A stretch of 44,748 bases of DNA from C7867-006 sp964453075 (GCA_964453075.1 CAYVNM010000008.1:1-44748); one strand, 5' to 3'. Numbered from the stretch's first letter, positions 22,435 through 31,690 are shown. Notes: generated by a model not told the origin, from the sequence alone. A program made the numbers and translations.

Positions 22435-23052
22435 ATGAATTACAATACACTTCCAGAATTAGAAATTATTGAACAAACAGCTAATGCGGTTCGTGAAAGA
22501 GGAATAGAGGTTTTTGTTGTAGATGACAAAAAAGAAGCTTTAGAAAAAATAAAAGATTTTATTCCAGCAGGTGCATCTGTCAACAATGGATCCTCTCGTA
22601 CTTTGCAAGAAATTGGATTTATTGATTATTTGAAAGATAATAAACACGGATGGAATAACTTACATGAAGCTGTTATTTCTGAAAAAGATCCTGAAAAACA
22701 AGCTGAGCTTCGTAGAATGGCTGTTTTTTCTGATTACTATCTTGGCAGTGTTCATGCCCTAGCTAAAACAGGAGAAATCATTATTGCGTCTGCCTCAGGT
22801 AGTCAGTTACCACATATAGTATATACATCACAGAATTTAATTTTTGTGGTCGGGGCTCAAAAGATTGCTGATACTTTTGGTGAAGCCATGAGCCGTGTTA
22901 GGGATTACGTTGTTCCTCTTGAAGATAAGCGAATGAAGGATGTGGGTATGGGTGGTACTGTTTTGTCAAAAATTTTAACTATAGAAAGAGAGCCTTCTTT
23001 TATGGGTAGAAAGGTTAGAATGATTATTGTCAAAGAGCAACTTGGTTTCTAA
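22435..23052 (+). CDS. LUD domain protein (LutC/YkgG-like)
   Basis: 205 residues of the LUD (DUF162) family, seen in GASVNNGSSRTLQEIGF, YYLGSVHALAKTGEIIIASASGSQLP, NLIFVVGAQKIADTFGEAM and VRDYVVPLEDKRM. In LutABC the LutC unit helps lactate oxidation, but stand-alone LUD proteins have no clear role, and LutA and LutB are not in this window. It lies behind the ArsR-type regulator (21 nt), so the pair is likely coregulated. Electron-transfer or sugar-acid links are guesses. Confidence 0.88.
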   Translation: MNYNTLPELEIIEQTANAVRERGIEVFVVDDKKEALEKIKDFIPAGASVNNGSSRTLQEIGFIDYLKDNKHGWNNLHEAVISEKDPEKQAELRRMAVFSDYYLGSVHALAKTGEIIIASASGSQLPHIVYTSQNLIFVVGAQKIADTFGEAMSRVRDYVVPLEDKRMKDVGMGGTVLSKILTIEREPSFMGRKVRMIIVKEQLGF

Positions 23053-23087
23053 TTTTATATCCTATGTAATTGGGGTATAATTGGTTT

Positions 23088-23981
23088 ATGAGGAAAATAT
23101 ATATTTCATTATTTATTCTAGTGCTATTACTAGTAGGGTTTGTGTTTTTCAAAAGTAAAACAGTCAAGGTGGTTAATGGTGATTACCTAAATACTACTTA
23201 CAAGATAGATGGTCAAGAAATTAAATTGGTAAATGGTAAGTTTGAAATGGAATCGGCCCCGGGATCATCTTCCAAGACTGTAGTTAGATATTTTGGTAAT
23301 GAAGTCAGGAGTGATTTAGATGATGACGGTAGAGAAGACGTGGCTTTTATTTTGACTGAACAAACTGGTGGTAGTGGAACATTTTACTATTTAGTTGCAG
23401 CTTTGAATAAAGAAGGTGGTTTCGTTGGTTCTGATTCTGTATTTTTAGGTGATCGTATTGCTCCTCAATCAACGAGTATGGGTAAGGGCAATGTTATCGT
23501 GGTGAATTATGCGGTGAGAAAACCTGAAGAAAGCTTCGTTGTTGCTCCTTCCATTGGTAAAAGTATGTGGTTGCTTCTTGATCCTGGTACAATGCAGTTT
23601 GGGGAGGTGGCGCAAAATTTTGAAGGAGAAGCAGATCCTTCAATTATGAATCTCAATATGCAACCATGGACATGGGTTAGTACTGTCTACGGTGATAATA
23701 GAGAAGTGAAACCTGTGGGTAGCAAGTCTTTCGTTCTAACCTTTAATAAAGATGAAAGTTTCTCAGCAACAACCGATTGTAATGCTGTTGGTGGGGAGTA
23801 TCTTTTAAAAGACAACAAAATAACATTTACCAGAATGACTTCTACTCTGATGTACTGTGAAAATTCTCAAGAATCAGATTTTGTAAAGATGCTTGGGGAA
23901 ATAGAAAGTTATCATTTTACAACCAAAGGAGAGCTTATATTTGACCTTAAATTTGACAGTGGGTCTATGGTGTTTAAATAA
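23088..23981 (+). CDS. membrane-anchored META-domain (HslJ-like) protein
   Basis: 298 residues: one membrane segment (about 5-22), a middle region with DLDDDGREDVAFILTEQ, which resembles a Ca-binding repeat, and a C-terminal META domain (QPWTWVSTVYG, FSATTDCNAVGGEYLLKDN, ITFTRMTSTLMYC). META domains are found in the heat-shock lipoprotein HslJ and in surface proteins. The start is ATG 23088: a TATAAT box (23076-23081) covers the upstream in-frame ATG at 23070, so the transcript would begin at 23088. A textbook leaderless start. Confidence 0.88.
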   Translation: MRKIYISLFILVLLLVGFVFFKSKTVKVVNGDYLNTTYKIDGQEIKLVNGKFEMESAPGSSSKTVVRYFGNEVRSDLDDDGREDVAFILTEQTGGSGTFYYLVAALNKEGGFVGSDSVFLGDRIAPQSTSMGKGNVIVVNYAVRKPEESFVVAPSIGKSMWLLLDPGTMQFGEVAQNFEGEADPSIMNLNMQPWTWVSTVYGDNREVKPVGSKSFVLTFNKDESFSATTDCNAVGGEYLLKDNKITFTRMTSTLMYCENSQESDFVKMLGEIESYHFTTKGELIFDLKFDSGSMVFK

Positions 23982-24003
23982 AATAATTCTAATATTTTTT
24001 ATT

Positions 24004-24033
24004 TTGCATCACTTCTCTTAAAAGTGTTATTAT
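24004..24033 (+). promoter_or_regulatory. promoter of xfp-ackA
   Basis: TTGCAT (24004-24009), 18-bp spacer, TATTAT (24028-24033), ending 6 nt before the ATG at 24040, so leaderless or almost so. Confidence 0.5.
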
Positions 24034-24039
24034 ATGTAG

Positions 24040-26373
24040 ATGATTAACACCAAGAATTTTGAAAGTTATTGTCGTGCAGCCAATTATATATCTGCAGCGC
24101 AAATTTTTTTAAAAGATAATTTTTTATTAGAAAGACCACTTTCATTTGATGATATAAAACCTCGTCTTTTGGGTCACTGGGGGACCTGTCCTGGTGTAAA
24201 TCTTTTATATGCACATTTAAATGCTCTTGTTAAAGAACATGATATAGATATGCTTTTTGTCTTGGGTCCTGGGCATGGTTTTGCAGGATTACAGGCTAAC
24301 CTTTTTATTGAAGGAACTCTTTCAAAATATTATCCTGATTTACCTCAAAATAAAGAGGGTTTTGGTAAAATGGTTAAAGCTTTTAGTTGGCCCCACGGTT
24401 TTCCAAGTCACACAAATCCTGGCACACCTGGAGCGATTTTGGAGGGTGGAGAACTTGGGTATTCTCTGTCCACTGCTTATGGAGCAGTTTTAGACAATCC
24501 AGATTTGATAGCTGTTGCTATGGTTGGAGATGGTGAGGCGGAAACTGGTCCAACAGCTACGGCTTGGCATTTGAATAAATTTATTAATCCTAAAACAAAT
24601 GGTACGGTTTTACCCGTTCTACACAGAAACGGCTACAAAATATCTGGACCAACAATATTCGGAAGGATGTCGGACGAAGAACTAGAATCATTGTTTTCAG
24701 GATACGGTTACCACCCATATTTCGTTCTGGGTGGAGAGGGTGTGCACGAAAGACTGTCTCAAACCTTGGAGACTTGTTATAGAGAAATACAAGACATCAA
24801 AAAAAATTCGCCGGTTTCTCCTAGGTTTCCTATGATCATATTAACTACTCTTAAAGGTGAGGGAGGAATAAAGGAACTTCGTGGTAAAAAAATAGAAGGT
24901 AATTTTGCAGCTCATCAAGTCGTGGCTACTATGGCAAAATCTGATCCAGAAGAATTAAAACTAGTTGAAGATTGGCTTCGTTCTTATAATTTTAACGAGC
25001 TTTTTGATCCGGAAAATGGATTTGTTGAAGAAATTAGAGAATTAATCCCAGAAAAAGACAGATTAATAGGAAGCAATAAACATTGTTTTGGTGGTGATAG
25101 AGTATACAAAGATCTTAGCTTGCCGGAGGTGGGTGAAAATGCTGGCGAAATAGTAGAAAGAGGTAAAACAATGGTCAGTAATATGATTGTAGCTGGGGAA
25201 TACTTAAAAAGAGTTATTGAAGCAAACGAATCCTCAAAAAACTTCAGGGTATTTTCTCCTGATGAAACATATTCAAATAAATTACATGCAATTTTTAAGG
25301 CCACAACAAGATCTTTTGTTTGGCCACACTTGCCTCATGATGAAGATTTGGCAATGGATGGTCGTGTAATAGAAATGCTTTCAGAGCATTCCTTACAAGG
25401 TTTAATGCAGGGGTATGTTTTGACTGGTAGACATGCTGTCTTTCCTTCTTATGAGGCCTTTATACAAGTAGTTGCAAGTATGACGGATCAATATGCCAAA
25501 TTCCTTCGCATTGCCAGAGAAATATCATGGAGAGGTGACATATCTTCTCTAAATTATATATTAACATCTCCTGGTTGGGCACAGGAACATAATGGATTTT
25601 CCCATCAGAATCCGGGTTTTATAGATACAGTTCTGCAAAGACATGGTCCTTATGTTAATGTTTATTTTCCACCAGATAGAAATTCTACTCTAGTTTGTTT
25701 GAAGAAATGCTTAGAAACAAAAAAAGAAATAAACGTTTTGGTTTCAGGTAAAGCAGATTCTCCTGAGTGGTTGACTGTTTCAGAAGCAGAGAAGGCGTTG
25801 TCCAAAGGGGTTATGGTGTGGGATTTTGCAAGTGATGAAAACCCAGATATAGTTTTTGTTTCTGTTGGAGATTATCTAACAAAGGAATCTCTAGCAGCTA
25901 TCACGACTCTAAAAGAGGATGCTCCAGAGGTGAAAATTAGATTTGTAAACATTCTTGAGCTTACAGCCATGGGTGTTGGTTCTACAGACAAAAAAATGTC
26001 AGACGAAGACTTTGAGGGTTACTTCACAAAAGACAAACCCGTTATTTTGAATTTTCATGGTTATCCAGAAACCATGAAACAGGTTTTGTTTGATCAAAAG
26101 GGTGCAGCAGGTAGATTTTCTGTTCATGGTTACATAGAAAACGGCTCAACTACTACACCTTTTGATATGCAAGTCAGAAACAAAACCAGTCGTTTGCATA
26201 TAGCAAAGGAAGCCGCTGAAATTTTAGGTAAATCTGGGGTTATTTCGGCTGAAAAAGCAGGAGTTATTAGTAGTAAATATGATAGACTTCTAGACGAGCA
26301 TCTAGTCTACATAAAGGAGAATGGTGACGATCCAGAATATATCGCAAAATGGCAATGGAAAAAAATATCTTAG
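24040..26373 (+). CDS. xfp: phosphoketolase (xylulose-5-P/fructose-6-P)
   Basis: TPP-dependent enzyme that splits xylulose-5-P or fructose-6-P with phosphate into acetyl-P and a triose or erythrose phosphate. 777 residues, the normal length. Seen: HWGTCPGVNLLYAHLNAL, GPGHGFAGLQAN, the TPP motif MVGDGEAETGP (G163-D164-G165), HRNGYKISGPTIFG and SPGWAQEHNGFSHQNPGF. It overlaps the acetate kinase gene by 25 nt, which would turn acetyl-P into acetate and ATP. With the mannose genes downstream, fructose-6-P is a likely substrate. Family certain; substrate preference not visible. Confidence 0.96.
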   Translation: MINTKNFESYCRAANYISAAQIFLKDNFLLERPLSFDDIKPRLLGHWGTCPGVNLLYAHLNALVKEHDIDMLFVLGPGHGFAGLQANLFIEGTLSKYYPDLPQNKEGFGKMVKAFSWPHGFPSHTNPGTPGAILEGGELGYSLSTAYGAVLDNPDLIAVAMVGDGEAETGPTATAWHLNKFINPKTNGTVLPVLHRNGYKISGPTIFGRMSDEELESLFSGYGYHPYFVLGGEGVHERLSQTLETCYREIQDIKKNSPVSPRFPMIILTTLKGEGGIKELRGKKIEGNFAAHQVVATMAKSDPEELKLVEDWLRSYNFNELFDPENGFVEEIRELIPEKDRLIGSNKHCFGGDRVYKDLSLPEVGENAGEIVERGKTMVSNMIVAGEYLKRVIEANESSKNFRVFSPDETYSNKLHAIFKATTRSFVWPHLPHDEDLAMDGRVIEMLSEHSLQGLMQGYVLTGRHAVFPSYEAFIQVVASMTDQYAKFLRIAREISWRGDISSLNYILTSPGWAQEHNGFSHQNPGFIDTVLQRHGPYVNVYFPPDRNSTLVCLKKCLETKKEINVLVSGKADSPEWLTVSEAEKALSKGVMVWDFASDENPDIVFVSVGDYLTKESLAAITTLKEDAPEVKIRFVNILELTAMGVGSTDKKMSDEDFEGYFTKDKPVILNFHGYPETMKQVLFDQKGAAGRFSVHGYIENGSTTTPFDMQVRNKTSRLHIAKEAAEILGKSGVISAEKAGVISSKYDRLLDEHLVYIKENGDDPEYIAKWQWKKIS

Positions 26374-27512
26374 TTGTTAATATTGGTAGTTCGTCAAAAA
26401 AATATCACTTGTATCTAGGTGAAAATCTTTTGATTGACGCGCATTTTGAGCATGACAAAGGTGGCTTTGTTGTGACTTATGCTGGAGACAAAATAAAGGA
26501 AATTGTTCAAGAGGTTTATGAAAATGGTTTATCACACTTTTGTGAGGTAGCAGAAAAAAGCGGTCATATAAGTGATCTGAAACCAGTTTCTCTTATTGGG
26601 CTTAGACTGGTTGCTCCTGGGGAATATTTTACACATGATCATGTTGTTGATGAAGAATTTTTGGAAAATCTCGATCGGGTGGCCAAGAGTGATCCTGCTC
26701 ACATTGATCCTATAAAAATAGAGATTGGTAAAATTAACAATTTGTTTCCTGGGATAAAAATTGTTGCTGTTTCAGATAGTTCATTTCATTCCACAATGCC
26801 AAGTGTGGCAAGGTTTTATGCAATACCATCAAAAATGGCGAAAGAAAGGGATCTGTATCGTTTTGGTTTCCATGGAATATCCATATCAAGCATAGTTCGG
26901 GGATTCAAAGAAAAATCATTAAATTTGGGTAAAAGGGCAATAGTTTGTCATTTGGGTAGTGGAGCTAGTGTTACGGCACTTATTGATGGTTGTAGTGTAG
27001 ATACTTCCATGGGTTATTCTCCACTTGAAGGTTTAGTGATGAGTTCACGTGTGGGTAATATAGATGCTGGAGCTGTTCTTTATCTGACTGAAAGTAATAG
27101 TGTGAATGATTTACAGAAGTTGTTTTATAACCAAAGTGGTTTACTTGCTCTTAGTGGATTATCTGGTGACATGAGAGTGCTTCTTGATGCGGAAAAAGAA
27201 GGAGATGAAAATGCTCATTTGGCTATAGAATCATTCGTCTATAATGTTCGAAAGTATATAGGTGCTTATGCAGGAGTTATGGGTGGTTTAGACACCTTGA
27301 TTTTTTCTGGAACCATAGGAGAAAGATCTGCTGTTTTGAGGGAAAGAATTTGTGACAAATTTGATTATCTGGGTATTCACATAGATCCACAAAAAAACAA
27401 AGCTTTAGTTAGTGAAACAGAAATTTCAAAAGATGGAGGTGTGTATATATATGTTAGACACGGGGATGAGGCCGGAGAGATAATGAGGAGGGCAGGTATG
27501 TTGGTTAGATAA
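26349..27512 (+). CDS. ackA: acetate kinase, divergent
   Basis: Converts acetyl-P and ADP to acetate and ATP. 387 residues, with NIGSSSKKYHLY at the N-terminus, SDSSFHSTMP (catalytic Asp), RFGFHGISIS (conserved His), HLGSGASV, DTSMGYSPLEGL, SGLSGDMR and FSGTIGERS. Several normally strict positions differ: usual SSLK is SSKK, and usual HRVVHGGE is LRLVAPGE. Start could be 26349 or 26355 (second ATG); both are inside xfp. The overlap with xfp strongly suggests joint translation. Phosphate-acceptor specificity could be altered by the changes, but acetate remains the best guess. Confidence 0.88.
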   Translation: MAMEKNILVVNIGSSSKKYHLYLGENLLIDAHFEHDKGGFVVTYAGDKIKEIVQEVYENGLSHFCEVAEKSGHISDLKPVSLIGLRLVAPGEYFTHDHVVDEEFLENLDRVAKSDPAHIDPIKIEIGKINNLFPGIKIVAVSDSSFHSTMPSVARFYAIPSKMAKERDLYRFGFHGISISSIVRGFKEKSLNLGKRAIVCHLGSGASVTALIDGCSVDTSMGYSPLEGLVMSSRVGNIDAGAVLYLTESNSVNDLQKLFYNQSGLLALSGLSGDMRVLLDAEKEGDENAHLAIESFVYNVRKYIGAYAGVMGGLDTLIFSGTIGERSAVLRERICDKFDYLGIHIDPQKNKALVSETEISKDGGVYIYVRHGDEAGEIMRRAGMLVR

Positions 27513-27545
27513 TTTTTATTTATTAGTTTAATTGTTATAAATAAT

Positions 27546-27602
27546 ATGGCTAAAGGAGAAACATATAAAAAAGAAAAAAAGAAACCAAAGAAAGTTAGAT
27601 AA
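27546..27602 (+). CDS. 18-residue lysine-rich microprotein
   Basis: Open frame ATG-GCT...-TAA encoding MAKGETYKKEKKKPKKVR. It lies alone between ackA and the DUF1003 gene, with TATAAA (27536-27541) just upstream. I recall short basic proteins with a K[KR]E-x-KKPK pattern annotated in many bacteria. With 10 of 18 residues Lys or Arg it may bind RNA or ribosomes. Short frames arise by chance, so confidence is moderate. Confidence 0.5.
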   Translation: MAKGETYKKEKKKPKKVR

Positions 27603-27607
27603 ACAAA

Positions 27608-28042
27608 ATGAAAAAACCATTATCAATAGAAGAAATAAGAAGTTTAAGGAAGCCAGTACATAACGTTAATACAGAGCATAAGGAAAAATTGACATCATCT
27701 GAGTTATTTGCTCTCAGTATAACAAAAAATATAGGTACAGCAGGTTTTTTCTTTGTAATATTTTTTTGGACTGTTATTTGGCTAGCTTGGAATACTCTAG
27801 GTCCAATTGAGTTTCGTTTTGATCCTTATCCAGCTTTTGTTTTATGGCTTTTCATATCAAATATGATCCAAATATTTTTATTACCTTTGCTTTTGATAGG
27901 GCAAAATTTACAAGGGAAACATGCAGAAGTCAGAGCAGAAGAGGATTTTGAGATAAACTTAAAAGCTGAGAAAGAGATTGAAACAATTCTTATACATCTA
28001 GAAAATCAAAACGAGATTTTGGAAAGAATAGAGAATAAATAA
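27608..28042 (+). CDS. DUF1003 membrane protein
   Basis: 144 residues with two membrane segments (about 45-70 and 80-105). The segment pair with FRFDPYPAFVLWLFISNMIQIFLLPLLLIGQN between is the DUF1003 pattern (FDPYP...Q.N). The C-terminus is charged and helical (EIETILIHLENQNEILERIE). Function of the family is unknown. Convergent with the gene at 28046, only 3 nt between the ends. Confidence 0.9.
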   Translation: MKKPLSIEEIRSLRKPVHNVNTEHKEKLTSSELFALSITKNIGTAGFFFVIFFWTVIWLAWNTLGPIEFRFDPYPAFVLWLFISNMIQIFLLPLLLIGQNLQGKHAEVRAEEDFEINLKAEKEIETILIHLENQNEILERIENK

Positions 28043-28045
28043 TTT

Positions 28046-28465
28046 TTATTTTTTGTTGATTTCTGATTCTATATTTTCTATTTTTTCTTCTACTCTGTTC
28101 AAGGTTTTTTGTAGTTTTTCTATTTGGTTTTCTTCGCTGATTATTTCTTCTTCGGTTTTTTCTACAAGAGTTTTTTCGCCTTTGAGACCTGATATGATGA
28201 GACGATTACCTATAAATGCTGAAACAAAGACCCCAGTTATTAACAATATTATAGATCCAGCTATTAAAGATAGTGCAGAGCTAATATTTATTTCGTCTGC
28301 CAAGTGCCAAACTCCACGCCAAAATAAAACAACCCCTATGCCTCCCAAAAATGCATATAAAAATGGGGTGTGGCTAAGTTTTCCTCTGGTTTTATCCTCC
28401 AGTTGATCAAAAATCCTTAGTAGTCTTTTTAGTATCATAGTTTTGTTACGATTTGGTTTAATCAT
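28046..28465 (-). CDS. small membrane protein with coiled-coil tail
   Basis: 139 residues: N-terminal basic amphipathic part, two membrane segments (about 35-53 and 63-88) with YAFLGGIGVVLFWRGVWHLAD and ITGVFVSAFIGN, then GLKGEKTLVEKTEEEI and a coiled coil to the end. I recall this as a recurrent CPR protein of unknown function. Start ATG 28465 or 28438 (MILKRL); I keep the longer frame. Confidence 0.8.
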   Translation of the reverse strand: MIKPNRNKTMILKRLLRIFDQLEDKTRGKLSHTPFLYAFLGGIGVVLFWRGVWHLADEINISSALSLIAGSIILLITGVFVSAFIGNRLIISGLKGEKTLVEKTEEEIISEENQIEKLQKTLNRVEEKIENIESEINKK

Positions 28466-28601
28466 ACACTAATAGTACAATTATTTCCATGAGTCCTATG
28501 GGAAATTTATAGGGAATCATTAACTGGATAATCTGGTCTTACAAATTAATTTTGATAGGGATCATTGTGTGAATTATGATGAGGCCTATCTCTATAACAG
28601 G

Positions 28602-29357
28602 ATGAATATGAATAATAAAAAAGCAATAGTTTGTGATTTGGATGGGACATTAGCTGAAAGCAAATCAGCCATGTCAAAAGAAATGTCAGAAGTATTGTGC
28701 GGTATTTTGCGGAATCATTTTTTGGCTATTGTTTCTGGCGGGACTTATAATCAGTTTCAAAAACAGTTTTTGGCAAATTTTTCTTGTCCAACTGAATTTT
28801 TGCCTAACTTGTTTTTGTTTCCAACAAATGGAAGTGCTTGTTATAAATATGACGTATCAAATTCTGAATGGAAACAATTATATAATGAAACCTTGAGTGA
28901 AGAGCAAAGAAAAAAAATTATAGACGCCTTGAATGAGACCATAAAGGAATTGAATCTAGAATTGAAACCTGCGTATGGTGAAATAATAGAAGATCGAGGA
29001 AGCCAAGTTACTTTTTCTGGTTGTGGACAAGAGGCTCCGGTTTCTGTAAAGCAGGGTTGGGATCCTGATCAGGTGAAGAGAAGAGAAATTAAGGCTGTTT
29101 TAGAGAAAAAGATACCAGAATTTGAGATACGTATGGGAGGAATGACTTCTATAGACATAACTCGGAAAGGAATAGATAAAGCTTATGCTATACAAAAGAT
29201 TAAAAGTATCATGGGCGTCTTGGATGAGGACATAATCTTTGTTGGTGATGCTCTTTATAAAGGTGGAAATGACTCATCTGTCAAGAAGACAGAGGTTGAT
29301 TTTATACAGGAAGACGGTCCTTTGGAGGCTGTGGAGTTTCTGCGCCAATTTGCATAG
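28602..29357 (+). CDS. HAD-IIB enzyme, phosphomannomutase-like (eukaryotic PMM type)
   Basis: 251 residues. HAD motif I IVCDLDGTLAES with both Asp, then SGGTYNQF, the sugar-binding GGMTSIDITRKGIDKAY, and FVGDALYKGGNDSS as the final acidic motif. GGxxSxD...GxDKxY...FxGDxxxxGGND is the fingerprint of the PMM branch of HAD-IIB, which interconverts mannose-6-P and mannose-1-P. A sugar phosphatase (mannosylglycerate or sucrose-P type) is the alternative. Start: ATG 28602 or 28608; GTG 28569 is open in frame but upstream of TATAAC (28593-28598). Next to a mannose-P isomerase and GH130 genes, supporting a mannose role. Confidence 0.82.
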   Translation: MNMNNKKAIVCDLDGTLAESKSAMSKEMSEVLCGILRNHFLAIVSGGTYNQFQKQFLANFSCPTEFLPNLFLFPTNGSACYKYDVSNSEWKQLYNETLSEEQRKKIIDALNETIKELNLELKPAYGEIIEDRGSQVTFSGCGQEAPVSVKQGWDPDQVKRREIKAVLEKKIPEFEIRMGGMTSIDITRKGIDKAYAIQKIKSIMGVLDEDIIFVGDALYKGGNDSSVKKTEVDFIQEDGPLEAVEFLRQFA

Positions 29358-29364
29358 GTTTTTA

Positions 29365-29394
29365 TTGCTTGCTTTTAATTTTGTATGTTATAAT
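29365..29394 (+). promoter_or_regulatory. promoter of the mannose isomerase/GH130 genes
   Basis: TTGCTT (29365-29370), 18-bp spacer, TATAAT (29389-29394), 6 nt before the ATG at 29401. A clear leaderless arrangement. Confidence 0.65.
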
Positions 29395-29400
29395 TTTAGT

Positions 29401-29742
29401 ATGAATTCTTCTACCACCAAAAAACCATGGGGGTCATTTGTTAGTTTTACAAACAATGAATTGTCTACTGTAAAGTTATTATATATAAGCAAAGGCGAGG
29501 AGTTTAGTTTGCAATACCATTTAAATAGAGATGAGTTTTGGAGAATAATTAAAGGTAATCCTGTTATAACCATAGGAGAAAAAGTATTGAACTCAACTGA
29601 AGGTGAGGAGTTTTTTGTTCCAGCCAGGACAAATCATCGTATAGGTGCTCCAACAGATGATGTGGTTGTTCTAGAAATATCCAAGGGGGTTTTTGATGAA
29701 AACGATATAGTTAGACTAGAGGATAAATATAATAGGATTTGA
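29401..29742 (+). CDS. cupin mannose-6-phosphate isomerase (type II)
   Basis: 113 residues of the cupin domain found at the C-terminus of ManC/type II phosphomannose isomerases: KPWGSFVSF, SLQYHLNRDEFWRII (metal His and Glu), GEEFFVPARTNHRIGAP (second His) and ISKGVFDENDIVRLEDKYNR. It would turn mannose-6-P into fructose-6-P. The ATG at 29401 is set by the promoter just before it; an open frame reaching 29239 lies in the previous gene and is not used. Its stop overlaps the start of the GH130 gene (TGATG), so they are translated together. Confidence 0.88.
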   Translation: MNSSTTKKPWGSFVSFTNNELSTVKLLYISKGEEFSLQYHLNRDEFWRIIKGNPVITIGEKVLNSTEGEEFFVPARTNHRIGAPTDDVVVLEISKGVFDENDIVRLEDKYNRI

Positions 29743-31622
29743 TGAAGAAAGGTAATTTGAAAAAGCCGAAAACAATAAAAAAAACAAAGGGAATTCCTTT
29801 AACGGTTTTTGCTGTAACTGGTGGTGTTTGTTTACTAGAGAGGATTAATGGAAAAACTACAGATTCGTTGAGTTTAGCTTGGAGTACTGATGGATTAGTT
29901 TTTTCCAGTGATTCAAGAAGAGTTTCAATAAAAATATCTGATTCAAAAGCGGAAAAAATAAGAGATTGTGATAATTTCAATGTTTCTCCGACACCAGGTG
30001 GTTTTGTAATGACTTATATAAGAAGAGGTAGGACCAGAGACAAAGAATATATAGTGGTTGCTAAATCAAAAGATCTATACGAGTGGTCTGTTAAATCAGA
30101 GATATTAAGAATGGACTCAGACCACTCTGTTGTTATTTATAATAAAATTTTGGATTTATTTTTGTTGTATAGAGACGGTCTGTTTATAAAAACTCAATCG
30201 ACAAGATCTTTATCTTTTTGGAAGGAAAGGGCTTCTCTGGTTTTGACCTCGAGGAGTGGGATGTTCGACGGGGGGCAGCTTGATATTATCGGTGGCATGG
30301 AGACAAAAGAAGGATTGCTTTTGATATATAACTCATCTGTAAAACAAGATAAAGAACACCTGTTACAGATTGGTGGAGTCTTGTTCGATGTTAATAATCC
30401 TAAGCGTATACTTTGGCGTTCCGAAGCCCCTTTGTGGCAGGGTGTGGTGGAGACAAAAAATAAGAAGGATGTTATAAGTCCTGTAGGTTTTGTAAGTATA
30501 AAAGAGACATTTGTTGTCTATTGGCTTACAAAACAAGGGAACATGGTTTTGTCTACCTTTCCTTCTTTATTCAAGAATACAGAGATATATCAGCACAAAA
30601 TTCTGAAGAGATTTGATAGGAATCCAATTATTACAGCCAGAGATGATCACGATTGGGAAATTCAAGGAACATTTAATCCTGCGGTTTTTCAGGATGAGGA
30701 TAATGTTTTGCATTTGTTTTACCGAGCAATAGGTAAGGATGGAATATCTCGTATAGGTTATGCACAAAGCACAGATGGTGTAACCATCACAAAAAGATTA
30801 CCTCATCCAGTTTTTGAGCCATCACCAGGTTTGGGAATGCCAAATGCAAGAGATGCCGCTGGGCCCATAGGGTATCATCCGTCTTATTATACTTCTGGAG
30901 GAGGTTGGGGAGGGTCAGAAGATCCTAGGGTGGTTAAGATAGGTGATCACATTTACATGACGTACGTGGCGTTTGAAGGATGGAATTCAATACGCATGGC
31001 TTTAACATATATTTCTGTTGATGATTTTAAAAAAGGTAGATGGAAATGGAAGAAACCAATACTACTTTCCTCTGCAGGACAAATAAACAAGAACTGGGTT
31101 TTGTTCCCGGAAAAAATTAACGGAAGGTATGCGATATTGCACAGCATATCACCAAAAATTCTCATAGATTATATAGATTGTTTTGATGGTTTTAACGATA
31201 CTTTGTGCATCAAGAGTGAACCACCTAGTGGCGGGAGAGAAAATCATTGGGATAGTAAAATGAGAGGAGCGGGTCCTCCACCCATAAAAACTTCTCTTGG
31301 TTGGCTTATACTTTATCATGCCCAAGATAGAAAGGAACCCCATAAATACAAATTGGGTGCTATGATATTGGATTTTAATAATCCAACAAAGATTCTTCAC
31401 AGGTCTTCTCACGCGATACTTTCACCAGACATGCATTATGAAAATGAAGGGAAACCAGGTGTAGTTTATGCCTCGGGAGCAATAATAAAAAATGATGATT
31501 TGTATGTTTATTATGGAGGAGGTGATAAGGTGGTTTGTGTAGCTACAACTCCACTTAAAGAGTTTTTGGATTATTTAGTCACAGGCAAGCCAGATTATTA
31601 TGAATTAAAAAAAGTAATCTAA
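29742..31622 (+). CDS. GH130 beta-mannoside phosphorylase with degenerate N-terminal half
   Basis: 626 residues. The C-terminal half (from about 285) is a GH130 five-bladed propeller: FNPAVFQDEDNVLHLFYRA, GSEDPRVVKIGDHIYMTY, NWVLFPEKINGRYAIL, GWLILYHAQDRKEP, LGAMILDFNNPTKILHRS and GGDKVVCVATTPL. GH130 enzymes phosphorolyse beta-mannosides, releasing mannose-1-P. The N-terminal half has the same blade order (GGVLFDVNNPKRILWRSEA matches LGAMILDFNNPTKILHRSS) but no EDPR motif, so it is likely a non-catalytic copy. The start ATG 29742 overlaps the stop of the isomerase gene. Substrate unknown. Confidence 0.88.
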   Translation: MKKGNLKKPKTIKKTKGIPLTVFAVTGGVCLLERINGKTTDSLSLAWSTDGLVFSSDSRRVSIKISDSKAEKIRDCDNFNVSPTPGGFVMTYIRRGRTRDKEYIVVAKSKDLYEWSVKSEILRMDSDHSVVIYNKILDLFLLYRDGLFIKTQSTRSLSFWKERASLVLTSRSGMFDGGQLDIIGGMETKEGLLLIYNSSVKQDKEHLLQIGGVLFDVNNPKRILWRSEAPLWQGVVETKNKKDVISPVGFVSIKETFVVYWLTKQGNMVLSTFPSLFKNTEIYQHKILKRFDRNPIITARDDHDWEIQGTFNPAVFQDEDNVLHLFYRAIGKDGISRIGYAQSTDGVTITKRLPHPVFEPSPGLGMPNARDAAGPIGYHPSYYTSGGGWGGSEDPRVVKIGDHIYMTYVAFEGWNSIRMALTYISVDDFKKGRWKWKKPILLSSAGQINKNWVLFPEKINGRYAILHSISPKILIDYIDCFDGFNDTLCIKSEPPSGGRENHWDSKMRGAGPPPIKTSLGWLILYHAQDRKEPHKYKLGAMILDFNNPTKILHRSSHAILSPDMHYENEGKPGVVYASGAIIKNDDLYVYYGGGDKVVCVATTPLKEFLDYLVTGKPDYYELKKVI

Positions 31623-31690
31623 TATTATAGTTTGATTATTGATTCGTGTTTATTTTATAAATTTTAAAAACCATAATTCTTAACCCTAGT

